Positions 25,189 through 33,296 of a stretch of 64,000 bases of DNA are shown here, in pieces. Position 1 is the first letter of the stretch; each line of letters begins with the position of its first letter. The stretch is from the NCBI RefSeq assembly GCF_000236785.1, contig NZ_AGUF01000010.1, positions 52,871 to 116,870 of the forward strand, given 5' to 3'. The notes under the pieces are model-generated. The model was given only the letters and a program-made list of their open reading frames with translations. It did not search any database and was not told the origin of the DNA. Position numbers and translations under genes: made by a program. The DNA comes from Achromobacter arsenitoxydans SY8. Lineage in GTDB: Bacteria; Pseudomonadota; Gammaproteobacteria; Burkholderiales; Burkholderiaceae_B.

Positions 25189-26001
25189 CTATTCCGACGG
25201 ACGCGTCTGCGTCAAGCCCGTAGGCGGCCCGTCGATGGCCGTCCACCCGGCGTCCACCGCCAGGCTGCTGCCCGATATATAACTGGCGGCATCCGACGCC
25301 AGAAACGCCACGGCGGCGCCTACCTCGGACGGCTGGCCCCAGCGATTCAGCACGGTATGGCCGGCATAGGTGTTGTAGATCTCGGGGCGTTCCTTCAGCG
25401 GCTCGGTCAGGCGTGTTTCGATGATGCTGGGCATGACCGCATTGACGCGCACGCCGTAACCGCCGGCCTCCGCCGCGAACGCCTTGACCATCTGCTCGAT
25501 GCCAGCCTTGGTGGCCGCATAGATGCCCAGCCCGGGCTCGATCGTCACGGCGCGCATCGACGAGCACAGGATCATGCTGCCCGCGCCCTGCTTCATCATC
25601 GGCCGGCCGAAGTGGCGCATGAAGTGAAACGCGCCGCGCAGGTTCAGGCTCACGACCTGATCGAACTCTTCTTCCGTGTAATCGACGATCAATTTGCGGA
25701 TGTTCAGCGCGGGCGTCGCGACCGCGACGTCTACCCTGCCCTGCTCGTCCAGCACCTTGGCGGCCAACGCCGCGATGGCCTCGCCGCTGGCGGCATCGGT
25801 CTGCGCCCAGCCGGCCGAACCGCCGCCGTCGATGATCTGCTGGGCAGTGGCCTGCGCGCCGTCTTCGTCGCGGTCCGCGCACATGACATACGCGCCCATC
25901 GCGCCCAGCGCATGGGCCGAAGCCTGGCCGATGCCGGAGGCGGCGCCCAGCACGACCGCAATCCTGCCCTGCAGGCTGAAGAGTTGGGGATAGTTGGTCA
26001 T
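25189..26001 (-). CDS. Short-chain dehydrogenase/reductase
   Basis: Classical SDR of 270 residues with the cofactor loop GAASGIG (19-25) and the catalytic set Ser148, Tyr161 and Lys165 (YxxxK). The C-terminus ends VDAGWTAIDGPPTGLTQTRPSE, a slightly long tail. D43 after the second strand suggests NAD over NADP. Lies 9 bp downstream of the unknown secreted-protein gene, so the two may be co-transcribed. Substrate unknown. Confidence 0.87.
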   Translation of the reverse strand: MTNYPQLFSLQGRIAVVLGAASGIGQASAHALGAMGAYVMCADRDEDGAQATAQQIIDGGGSAGWAQTDAASGEAIAALAAKVLDEQGRVDVAVATPALNIRKLIVDYTEEEFDQVVSLNLRGAFHFMRHFGRPMMKQGAGSMILCSSMRAVTIEPGLGIYAATKAGIEQMVKAFAAEAGGYGVRVNAVMPSIIETRLTEPLKERPEIYNTYAGHTVLNRWGQPSEVGAAVAFLASDAASYISGSSLAVDAGWTAIDGPPTGLTQTRPSE

Positions 26002-26010
26002 GGGAAGCGC

Positions 26011-27147
26011 TTATTGCGACGAGCCGATCTGCAGAACTGTAAAGTCGCGCTGCATATAACGGTTCATGATCTGGGCCAGAATCGGGTTTCCGGCATTCTC
26101 CGCCTTCGGCGCAGTCATGCTGATGACCGCCGCGCACAACTTGCCCGCCTGGACGGTACGCCCTTGCACGTCGGCTTGCACCGCACCGGCCATGGTTTGC
26201 TTCCATGCGGCGCCGACGCCATCAACCGCCTGCTTGGCGGCGGCGCAATCCGCGTAAGCCAGGGAAAAAACAACCGCAGGCGCATTCCTGGTCTGCACGT
26301 CCGCGATGACGCCCGCGAAGTAAGGCGGAATTCCGCGCCCGCTGGTTTCCGCAAGCGCACGGAGCTTCTGCTTTGCGCTTTCCATATCGTCAGGCGTAGC
26401 GGGCAACAGCTTTGCCGGGTCGGCGGCCTGAAGGCCGAGAACAGGCGAAATAATGGCTGCTTGCACGATCTGGCCGCCATCCGATGGCACGGCTTCCTTC
26501 AGCCCCGCCACGGCAGCGCTGACAATCTCGCTGTCCGCAACGGAAGGCGTGGGCTGAGCCAGGACTTTCATTCCCGTTGGCGTCGACGCCTGAACCAGCG
26601 CCGCATCAAGCGGGAGAACAAAGGTTGGCATGCCCATCGTGCCGCGCCACGGATCTTGTCCGCTGGCTTTGGTCATATCCGGCTTATTGGCCTCGCCATT
26701 TGCCATCAGGCCGGCCACATCGCCATTCACGGGCTTGAAATCGGCCTGCTTCAGACGATCCGCCAACTTCGCGGCGGATTCCCGGTCCTTCAGGCCCCAG
26801 TAGGCGACATTGCCGGGCGGCTGACCAAACCCGGCGAAATAGGACAGTTCATTGAAAGAGATATGTGCGGCATCGGCCCACTTGTCCAGGCCGTACCCGA
26901 TGGATTGAAGCGGGCTGATCGCTTGCCCGATGGACAGTCTGCGCATGGCGTCGGCGGATGGACCGGCTTTTTCCAGGCCTCGCCAGGCTTGCACGTCGAG
27001 AAAGAAGAATTGCATCGCTTCAGGGGCGCTCAACACCGCCTGGGGCACTTGCTTCAAGGCTTGCTGGAATGCCTGAGTACTGTCCTGGGCGGCGAACGAA
27101 GTGCCGCATAGTGCGAACAAGCCGAGTGCAACAGCCGTTAAACGCAT
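26011..27147 (-). CDS. Unknown secreted protein with Sec signal
   Basis: 378 residues. A Sec signal (cleavage after SFAA, about residue 19) is followed by a largely helical protein with no domain I recognise. Features: AFQQALKQVPQAVLSAPEAMQFFFLDVQAW at the mature N-terminus, two cysteines near the C-terminus (YADCAAAKQ and KLCAAV) that could form a periplasmic disulphide, and a long Ala/Pro/Val-rich middle. Codon use is less GC-extreme than its neighbours. It is followed by an SDR gene after 9 bp. The upstream gap 27148-27357 shows no gene. Confidence 0.7.
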   Translation of the reverse strand: MRLTAVALGLFALCGTSFAAQDSTQAFQQALKQVPQAVLSAPEAMQFFFLDVQAWRGLEKAGPSADAMRRLSIGQAISPLQSIGYGLDKWADAAHISFNELSYFAGFGQPPGNVAYWGLKDRESAAKLADRLKQADFKPVNGDVAGLMANGEANKPDMTKASGQDPWRGTMGMPTFVLPLDAALVQASTPTGMKVLAQPTPSVADSEIVSAAVAGLKEAVPSDGGQIVQAAIISPVLGLQAADPAKLLPATPDDMESAKQKLRALAETSGRGIPPYFAGVIADVQTRNAPAVVFSLAYADCAAAKQAVDGVGAAWKQTMAGAVQADVQGRTVQAGKLCAAVISMTAPKAENAGNPILAQIMNRYMQRDFTVLQIGSSQ

Positions 27148-27357
27148 CCAATATCTCCCGGTGGGTTTTCCTTCAATTCGACCGGGGAGTATATCAATGG
27201 TCGGTCACCATTAAAAAGCCTGCAGATACGCGAACTTGAAAGGAATTCGACATCAATAAGCTGCCGGATCGAGTGCACCAAGCGCAATCAGCCGCTCGCG
27301 CCGGCCGCTTCGGCTGCGGCGGCCAAGGCATCGAAGGGTCTCATCCGGCGAAGGGTT

Positions 27358-28257
27358 TTATCCGGACACAGTGGCGGCCGGCTGACGCGCCAGTTCAATA
27401 AACGCCCGCACATAGTCGATGGCCGTGTCGGCCTCCCGCGCGCCCAGGAAGATCTGTTTCGCGATGCCGCGCGCGCCCAGCCGCACGGGCACCACGTCCA
27501 TCCTGGCCGCGTACTCCTCGACCAGCCAACGCGGCAAAGCGGCCACGCCGCGTCCGCTGGCCACCATCTGCACCATGATGTCGGTGGTTTCGATGGCTTT
27601 GTGGCGCTTGGGCGTGACGCCGGCCGGCAACAGGAACTGGTTGTAGATGTCCAGGCGCTCGATATCCACGGGGTAGCTGATCAGCACTTCCTGGGTCAAC
27701 TGCTGGGGCTTCACGTACGCCGCCGAAGCCAGCGCATGCCCCTTGGGCACGACCAGCACCTGTTCGTAGTCGAACACGGGCTCGAATTTCAGGCCCGGCT
27801 TGAACAGCGGATCAGGCGTGACCAGCAGGTCTATCTCGTAGCCGAAGAGCGCGCCGATCCCGCCGAACTGGAACTTCTGCTTGACGTCCACATCGACGTC
27901 CGGCCAGGCGGCCAGGTAAGGGGAAACCACCTTGAGCAGCCACTGATAGCAAGGGTGGCATTCCATCCCGATGCGCAGCGCCCCGCGCTCGCCCTGCGCG
28001 AACTGGCCCAGGCGCTCTTCGGCCAGGTCCAACTGCGGCAGCACGCGGTTGGCCACCGCCAGCAAGTATTGGCCCGCCTGCGTCAGGCGCAGGCTTCGGC
28101 CTTCGCGCAGCCAGACATCGGTGCCCAGCTGCTGTTCCAGCTTCCTGATGCTGTGACTCAGGGCCGATTGGGTCAGGCTCAGCACGCCTGCCGCAGCCGT
28201 CAAAGACCCTTGCTTCTCGACCTGCTGGACGATGCTGAGATGGATGCGCTCAAGCAT
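27358..28257 (-). CDS. metR: MetR-like LysR-family regulator of methionine biosynthesis
   Basis: 299 residues. The N-terminal winged helix (LTAAAGVLSLTQSALSHSIRKLEQQLG) is LysR type. The effector domain carries the MetR hallmark MECHPCYQWLLKVV (E. coli IECHSCIQWL) and matches along DYEQVLVVPKGHALA and ISYPVDIERLDIYNQFLLPAGVTP. MetR senses homocysteine and activates methionine genes. Here it faces an FMN reductase-MesX-MesD operon across a 204-bp gap with a strong palindrome, fitting direct control of that operon and itself. Confidence 0.85.
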   Translation of the reverse strand: MLERIHLSIVQQVEKQGSLTAAAGVLSLTQSALSHSIRKLEQQLGTDVWLREGRSLRLTQAGQYLLAVANRVLPQLDLAEERLGQFAQGERGALRIGMECHPCYQWLLKVVSPYLAAWPDVDVDVKQKFQFGGIGALFGYEIDLLVTPDPLFKPGLKFEPVFDYEQVLVVPKGHALASAAYVKPQQLTQEVLISYPVDIERLDIYNQFLLPAGVTPKRHKAIETTDIMVQMVASGRGVAALPRWLVEEYAARMDVVPVRLGARGIAKQIFLGAREADTAIDYVRAFIELARQPAATVSG

Positions 28258-28283
28258 TCAGATGATTTCCGCTCATGGATTCG

Positions 28284-28306
28284 TGAAATAAAACCATTTT
28301 ACTTCA
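28284..28306. promoter_or_regulatory. Candidate MetR operator
   Basis: TGAA-a-TAAAA-cca-TTTTA-c-TTCA is a near-perfect 23-bp palindrome (one mismatched pair). The outer TGAA and TTCA are the half-sites of the E. coli MetR consensus. It lies 27 bp from the metR start and about 155 bp from the FMN reductase start. No close -35/-10 pair was assigned. Confidence 0.55.
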
Positions 28307-28461
28307 TCACTCCCCTCCCCTAGTATCCGCTCTCATTGATCATTCGCATGCCTGCAAGCGGCTTTTGCCATTAATCAAGATTTGAATGCGCAAAACCCTG
28401 CGCAGCGTCCGGCGGCGCATCCGCATATAGCGATGCCGCAGCGGGGCGTTGATCCATCATC

Positions 28462-29055
28462 ATGAAATCCAGAATGACACACCCACTCCGTCTAGTAGCC
28501 GTTTCCGGCGGACTGCAACGCCCCTCCAAATCTGCTGCGCTGGCAAAACACCTGCTGGACCTGATCGCCGGTGAAGTCCCGTGTGAACAACGCCTGGTCG
28601 AACTGGGCCAGCTTGCACCGCAACTTGCCGGCGCGGTCTGGCGCTCCCACCTGCCCGACTCGGTGGAGCAAGAACTTGACGCGGTCGAGCAAGCCGACAT
28701 CCTGGTCGTGACAACCCCGGTCTTTCGCGGTTCGTACACGGGCCTGTTCAAGCACTTCTTCGACTTCATCCATCAGGACGCCTTGATCGACAAGCCCGTC
28801 TTGCTTGCGGCCACAGGCGGCAGCGAACGCCATGCCCTGATGATCGACCACCAGTTGCGGCCGCTGTTCAGCTTCTTCCAGGCGCGCACATTGCCGCTGG
28901 GCGTCTACGCGACCGACAAGGATTTCGCCGACTACCGCCTGCAGGACGAGGCCCTGATCGAGCGGGCCAGACTGGCCGTCGAACGGGCATTGCCGCTGGT
29001 CGAATTGACGCGCCTTCTCAGCACTGCCGCCGCGGAGGACGCGGTCGCAGCCTGA
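28462..29055 (+). CDS. NADPH-dependent FMN reductase (MsuE-like)
   Basis: Flavodoxin-like FMN reductase, 197 residues: RLVAVSGGLQRPSKSAALAKHLLD gives the phosphate-binding loop and TTPVFRGSYTGLFKHFFDFI the flavin contact loop seen in MsuE/SsuE-type enzymes. Such proteins supply reduced FMN to a partner monooxygenase. No SsuD-like monooxygenase is nearby; the next genes are MesX and MesD, so MesX may be the flavin user. A second ATG four codons in (28474) is possible. The 152-bp gap to MesX holds a GC-rich hairpin and no gene. Confidence 0.82.
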   Translation: MKSRMTHPLRLVAVSGGLQRPSKSAALAKHLLDLIAGEVPCEQRLVELGQLAPQLAGAVWRSHLPDSVEQELDAVEQADILVVTTPVFRGSYTGLFKHFFDFIHQDALIDKPVLLAATGGSERHALMIDHQLRPLFSFFQARTLPLGVYATDKDFADYRLQDEALIERARLAVERALPLVELTRLLSTAAAEDAVAA

Positions 29056-29207
29056 AGCAAGACTTGGCCCGGGTGGCCGGCCAGATGGCCGCTACAGGGT
29101 CTTCCAACCCGACATACGCCCTCTGAACGCCTCGCGCGTCGCGCGCGTTCAAGAGCCGGCTTTAACTCCCTGCAATCCTTTTCGCGAAATCAGCGCACCA
29201 ATCCACC

Positions 29208-30191
29208 ATGAGCAACGCGTTCACCTTCACCATCAAGAGCCTTCGTTTCGACGAGAATTACCAGCCGTCGGACAATACGCGCATCACGACCAACTTCGCC
29301 AATCTGGCCCGGGGAGCTAGCCGCCAGGAGAATCTGCGCAACACCTTGAGGATGATCGACAGCCGCTTCAATAGCCTGGCGCATTGGGACAACCCGACGG
29401 GGGATCGCTACGAGGTCGAACTCGACATCATTTCCGTTGAGATGAACCTTGGCGCCGAAGGCGGCAGCAGCGTTTTTCCGCTGATCGAAATACTGCAAAC
29501 CAACATCGTCGACAAGAAAAACAACGAACGCATTGAAGGCATTGCAGGCAACAACTTCTCTTCTTACGTGCGCGACTACGACTTCAGCGTGCTGCTGCCC
29601 GAACACAACAACAATCAACCCACGTTCAGCACCCCCGACAATTTCGGCGATCTGCACGGCAAGCTGTTCAAGCACTTCCTGAATTCAAGCGCCTACAAGG
29701 AGCGGTTCAGCAAGCCGCCTGTCATCTGCATCAGCGCGTCCAGCAGCAAGACCTACCAGCGGACTGAAAACCAGCATCCCATCCTGGGGGTCGAGTATCG
29801 GCAAGATGAATTCTCTTCCACCGATCAGTACTTCGAAAAAATGGGCTTGCAGGTTCGCTATTTCATGCCCCCGGGCAGCGCCGCGCCCTTGGCCTTTTAC
29901 TTCCAGGGCGACCTGCTTGGCCGCTACTCCAATCTTGAGCTGATCAGCCTGATCAGCACGATGGAAACCTTCCAGAAGATCTACCGCCCCGAGATCTACA
30001 ACGCCAATTCCGCGGCCGGCAAGCTCTATCGGCCGAGCCTGAAGAATCAGGACTACTCCCTGACGCAGATCGTCTATGACCGGGAAGAGCGCAGCCAACT
30101 GGCCGTCAAGCAAGGCAAGTTCACGGAAGAGCACTTCATCAAGCCCTACAAGAAAGTGCTGGACACCTGGGCCGCCAATTCCGCTCTCTAA
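29208..30191 (+). CDS. mesX: MesX (DUF1852), accessory protein for MesD methionine synthase
   Basis: 327 residues of the DUF1852 family: FTFTIKSLRFDENYQPSDNTRITTNFANLARG at the N-terminus and IYRPEIYNANSAAGKLYRPSLKNQDYSLTQIVYD near the end are its hallmarks. Genetic work by others on this family showed that MesD needs the DUF1852 protein and oxygen to make methionine. The chemistry is unknown. Operon order FMN reductase, mesX, mesD suggests a flavin- and O2-dependent step that frees or transfers a methyl group. Starts at ATG 29208; mesD follows 27 bp after its stop. Confidence 0.88.
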   Translation: MSNAFTFTIKSLRFDENYQPSDNTRITTNFANLARGASRQENLRNTLRMIDSRFNSLAHWDNPTGDRYEVELDIISVEMNLGAEGGSSVFPLIEILQTNIVDKKNNERIEGIAGNNFSSYVRDYDFSVLLPEHNNNQPTFSTPDNFGDLHGKLFKHFLNSSAYKERFSKPPVICISASSSKTYQRTENQHPILGVEYRQDEFSSTDQYFEKMGLQVRYFMPPGSAAPLAFYFQGDLLGRYSNLELISLISTMETFQKIYRPEIYNANSAAGKLYRPSLKNQDYSLTQIVYDREERSQLAVKQGKFTEEHFIKPYKKVLDTWAANSAL

Positions 30192-30218
30192 TCACTCGCA
30201 ACACACGGAACACTGATC

Positions 30219-31247
30219 ATGAAGAAACTACTGCCCACTTCGACGGCTGGCAGTCTGCCGAAACCTTCCTGGCTGGCTCAGCCCGAAAAACTCTGGTCGC
30301 CCTGGAAACTGCAGGACGAGGAGCTGGTCGAGGGCAAACAAGACGCCTTGCGCCTGGCGCTGCAGGAACAGCAACACGCCGGCATTGATATCGTCAGCGA
30401 CGGCGAGCAGACCCGCCAGCATTTCGTCACCACGTTCATCGAGCACCTCAGCGGCGTCGATTTCGAAAAGCGCGAAACCGTCCGGATCCGCGATCGCTAC
30501 GATGCAAGCGTGCCGACCGTAGTAAGCGCCGTCAGCCGCCAAAAGCCGGTGTTCGTCGAAGACGCCAAGTTCCTGCGCCAGCAAACCAAGCAACCCATCA
30601 AATGGGCCCTACCGGGTCCCATGACGATGATCGACACGCTGTACGACGCCCACTACAAGAGCCGCGAAAAGCTGGCCTGGGAGTTCGCCAAGATCCTCAA
30701 CCAGGAAGCCCGCGAACTGGAAGCCGCCGGCGTCGACATCATCCAGTTCGATGAGCCGGCATTCAACGTCTTCTTCGACGAAGTGAACGACTGGGGCATC
30801 GCCACCCTGGAACGGGCGATCGAAGGCCTCAAATGCGAAACCGCCGTGCATATCTGCTATGGCTACGGCATCAAGGCCAACACCGACTGGAAGAAAACGC
30901 TGGGGTCCGAGTGGCGCCAGTACGAAGAATCCTTCCCCAAGCTGCAGCAGTCCAATATCGACATCATCTCGCTGGAATGCCACAACTCGCATGTTCCGAT
31001 CGACCTGATCGAACTGATTCGCGGCAAGAAGGTGATGGTCGGCGCCATTGACGTGGCTAGCGACATCATTGAAACGCCCGAGGAAGTGGCCAATACGCTG
31101 CGCAAGGCGCTTAAGTTCGTGGATGCCGACAAGCTCTATCCGTGCACGAACTGCGGCATGGCGCCGTTGTCTCGTCGCGTCGCGAACGGCAAGCTGAGCG
31201 CGCTGAGCGCCGGCGCGGAAATCGTCCGCAAGGAAATCTCGGGCTGA
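30219..31247 (+). CDS. mesD: MesD-type core methionine synthase
   Basis: Methylates homocysteine to methionine with a MetE-like C-terminal barrel alone: 342 residues against about 750 in MetE, lacking the folate-binding N-terminal half. The zinc ligands match MetE: H211 and C213 (VHICYGY), E253 (ISLECHNS) and C312 (CTNCGMAPL). TSTAGSLPKP and QFDEPAF are the substrate-binding barrel motifs. In the MesD family neither 5-methyltetrahydrofolate nor cobalamin is required, but O2 and MesX are; the methyl donor is not known. Last gene of the operon facing metR. Confidence 0.9.
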   Translation: MKKLLPTSTAGSLPKPSWLAQPEKLWSPWKLQDEELVEGKQDALRLALQEQQHAGIDIVSDGEQTRQHFVTTFIEHLSGVDFEKRETVRIRDRYDASVPTVVSAVSRQKPVFVEDAKFLRQQTKQPIKWALPGPMTMIDTLYDAHYKSREKLAWEFAKILNQEARELEAAGVDIIQFDEPAFNVFFDEVNDWGIATLERAIEGLKCETAVHICYGYGIKANTDWKKTLGSEWRQYEESFPKLQQSNIDIISLECHNSHVPIDLIELIRGKKVMVGAIDVASDIIETPEEVANTLRKALKFVDADKLYPCTNCGMAPLSRRVANGKLSALSAGAEIVRKEISG

Positions 31248-31284
31248 TTCGGATCTGAAGCCGCAGGCTTGCGGCGAGCTGCCA

Positions 31285-31379
31285 GCCCATCGTCAATCGA
31301 CGATGGGCAGCGGCTCTGGATCCTCAAACGCGGACTGCACGGCCTCGACGACACGTAAGGCTCTCGCCTTGTCGTCGAG
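31285..31379. repeat. Two perfect hairpins between convergent genes
   Basis: GCCCATCGTC-aatc-GACGATGGGC (31285-31308), then CTCGACGACA (31344-31353) with its exact complement TGTCGTCGAG (31370-31379); AAGGC-tctc-GCCTT inside the second loop extends it. They fill the 178-bp gap between mesD and the convergent Bug-protein gene. There is no T tract, so factor-independent termination is doubtful; transcript-end stabilisers are likely. Confidence 0.6.
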
Positions 31380-31425
31380 CATTGGGTAATCCGCCACCCG
31401 CGCTCCTTGATCGAGCGGATTCCGT

Positions 31426-32409
31426 CTACTGCTCCTTCAGCCCCAACGACTTCATCAACGGGGCGAACAGTTTCTTCTCGTCCTGCACGCGCGCGGCATA
31501 GTCGGCCACGCGCAGCGGCAGCGCCTCGGCGCCGGCATCCAGAAAGCGCGCCTGAATATCCGGCCGTGCGAGCACCTTGTTGATCTCGGCGTTCATACGA
31601 TCAACCACATCATCGCGGGTCCCGGCCGCGGCATACACGCCAAACAGGCTGTCCGCGAAAACGCCGTCGATGCCCACTTCAGAAAACGTTCGTATGTCGG
31701 GCGCCACGGCAGCCCGTTGCCGGCTAGCCACCGCCAACACCTTCAGCTTGCCCGCTTGCACCATAGGAAAGACCGTAGCCGGTCCAAACGCGAAGTCGAT
31801 CTGCCCCGCGGCCAGGTCTTGTATCGCCGGCGCCACGCCGCGATATGGCGCATGGGTGGCCTGCATGCCGGTAGCCTGCTTGAGCAGCTCGCCAGCCAGA
31901 TGCGGCGTCGTGCCATTACCGGCCGAACCGTAATTGAGCGGATCGGGCCGCTTGCGCGCGTATTCGACAAACGCTTCAAGCGTATCGACGCCCAACGAAG
32001 ACCGCACGAACAGGAACAACTGGCTATTGGCCAACAAGGCGACCGGCCGCAGGTCCTTCTGCGGGTCGAACGGCATGCTGGCGAACATCAGCGGGTTCAC
32101 CGATTCGGTCGTCGACGGATTGAGCAAGAAGGTATGGTTATCTCCGCCGTTGCGCGCGACCTCGGCGCCCGCCACATTACCGCCAGCGCCGCCCCGATTC
32201 TCCACGATAACGGTCTGCTTCAAGGCCTCGGCCAAATGCGGCTGCACAGTGCGCGTCAACACGTCCACCAGCCCGCCAGGGGCCAGCCCCACGACCATAC
32301 GCACCGGCTTGGCGGGCCAGGCCTGCGACGGCGTTTGCGCATGACTGCCCGTCGCCCCCCCCGTCAGCGCCAGCATCATCATGGCCAGGCAATGTCTACG
32401 CAGCGGCAT
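31426..32409 (-). CDS. Bug/TctC-family periplasmic binding protein
   Basis: 327 residues with a Sec signal (ATGSHAQ, about residue 25) and the Bug hallmarks: WPAKPVRMVVGLAPGGLVDVLTRTVQPHLAEALKQTVIVENRGGAGGNVAGAEVAR and LNYGSAGNGTTPHLAGELLKQATG. Bug proteins bind carboxylates and are hugely expanded in this bacterial group, often without adjacent TctAB permeases, as here. Ligand unknown. Single gene; upstream 32410-32592 shows no gene. Confidence 0.9.
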   Translation of the reverse strand: MPLRRHCLAMMMLALTGGATGSHAQTPSQAWPAKPVRMVVGLAPGGLVDVLTRTVQPHLAEALKQTVIVENRGGAGGNVAGAEVARNGGDNHTFLLNPSTTESVNPLMFASMPFDPQKDLRPVALLANSQLFLFVRSSLGVDTLEAFVEYARKRPDPLNYGSAGNGTTPHLAGELLKQATGMQATHAPYRGVAPAIQDLAAGQIDFAFGPATVFPMVQAGKLKVLAVASRQRAAVAPDIRTFSEVGIDGVFADSLFGVYAAAGTRDDVVDRMNAEINKVLARPDIQARFLDAGAEALPLRVADYAARVQDEKKLFAPLMKSLGLKEQ

Positions 32410-32592
32410 GCGATTCTCCTAATAGGGCCCCACCGCGCGATCCTGCGTACGGTGCGTCAGGTGCCGCACCCCGGTGAACCGCCCCGATGCCTCATCGCGG
32501 CGGCAGCCCTGCATAGCCGCTCATTCTTCACAAAAGTTTAAGCATAAAGAATCCCGGATAACCCTAGCTTGTTGGGGACGGCGGGAGGGGCT

Positions 32593-32715
32593 TGGCCGGT
32601 CAGTGGAAGCGTAGTACATCGGCGCCTTGGCGTCCGCCACGAACTCGCCCTCGGGCTCCGGCGCAGCCGATTCATCCACGTCGGACTTGCGGTAGAACGT
32701 GTTGTCGTCGTCGGC
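32593..32715 (-). pseudogene. Coding remnant of unknown gene
   Basis: One minus-strand frame, open from inside the cyclophilin-like gene to a stop at 32521, translates here as DDDNTFYRKSDVDESAAPEPEG and on to ADAKAPMYYASTDRP, with strong G/C third positions for about 40 codons and then degenerating. It has no start codon and no ribosome site of its own. It looks like the tail of a gene whose front was lost. I do not recognise the family. Confidence 0.35.
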
Positions 32716-32717
32716 GG

Positions 32718-33269
32718 CTAGTTCTTGGACAACACCACCCGCACATCGCCGCGTCCAAGCGCCTGAGCCAGCCCGGCCGGATCATCCACGCGGCCGAGAC
32801 GAGTGTATGAGTAGGGTGAATCGAAGGTCGTGTAGAAGACGACCACGGTGCGCGAGCCCCACAGCAGGAGGTCGCCGGTGCGGATGGTTTCCGGCTGGAA
32901 CGTGGCGGCAGGCAGCGCCTGGGGCAGTTCCTTCTTCTTCTCGTTGCCGTTGAGTTCTTCCATGTCCAGCGTCAGCGGCAATCGGGCGGCCAATGCGCGG
33001 GCGGCCTCGGTGTCGGCCAGGGTGATGGCGAAGCGGCGCTCGCCGACGGTCATCCACATGCGTGATTCCTCCGAATTGCTAGTGGCCTGTGTGGCGTCCG
33101 GCGCAGCAGGACCGGCCGCCTGGGCGGTATGGCCGCCACTCAGTGCAAGGAGAAGCAGCGGCAGCCCGAGCAGCCACGTGGTCCGCGCGCGCCAGGAATG
33201 GCGACGGCTTGCCGCTCCCATCGCAACACTCATGCGGCCTGCATCAGCATCAAAGGTTCTGGTAGCCAT
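32718..33269 (-). CDS. Cyclophilin-like fold protein with signal or anchor
   Basis: 183 residues from ATG 33267-33269, with AGGAG in front. A basic N-terminus and hydrophobic stretch (TTWLLGLPLLLLALSGGHTAQA, about 29-50) form a Sec signal. The rest is the cyclophilin-like domain: MWMTVGERRFAITLADTEAARALAARLPLTLDMEELNGNEKKKELP and LLLWGSRTVVVFYTTFDSPYSYTRLGRVDDP. These proteins resemble prolyl isomerases in fold, but activity is unproven. Downstream of the MFS gene by 27 bp, in the same operon. The N-terminal half is longer than in cytoplasmic homologues. Confidence 0.8.
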   Translation of the reverse strand: MATRTFDADAGRMSVAMGAASRRHSWRARTTWLLGLPLLLLALSGGHTAQAAGPAAPDATQATSNSEESRMWMTVGERRFAITLADTEAARALAARLPLTLDMEELNGNEKKKELPQALPAATFQPETIRTGDLLLWGSRTVVVFYTTFDSPYSYTRLGRVDDPAGLAQALGRGDVRVVLSKN

Positions 33270-33296
33270 GGGTTCTCCTTGCAACACGGACAGGGA

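Noticed and set aside
28309-28322. A TCACTCCC match to the guaA end, considered as the distal attachment site
   Set aside because: Only eight bases match, in the metR gap, which shows no other sign of insertion. Chance is the simpler view.
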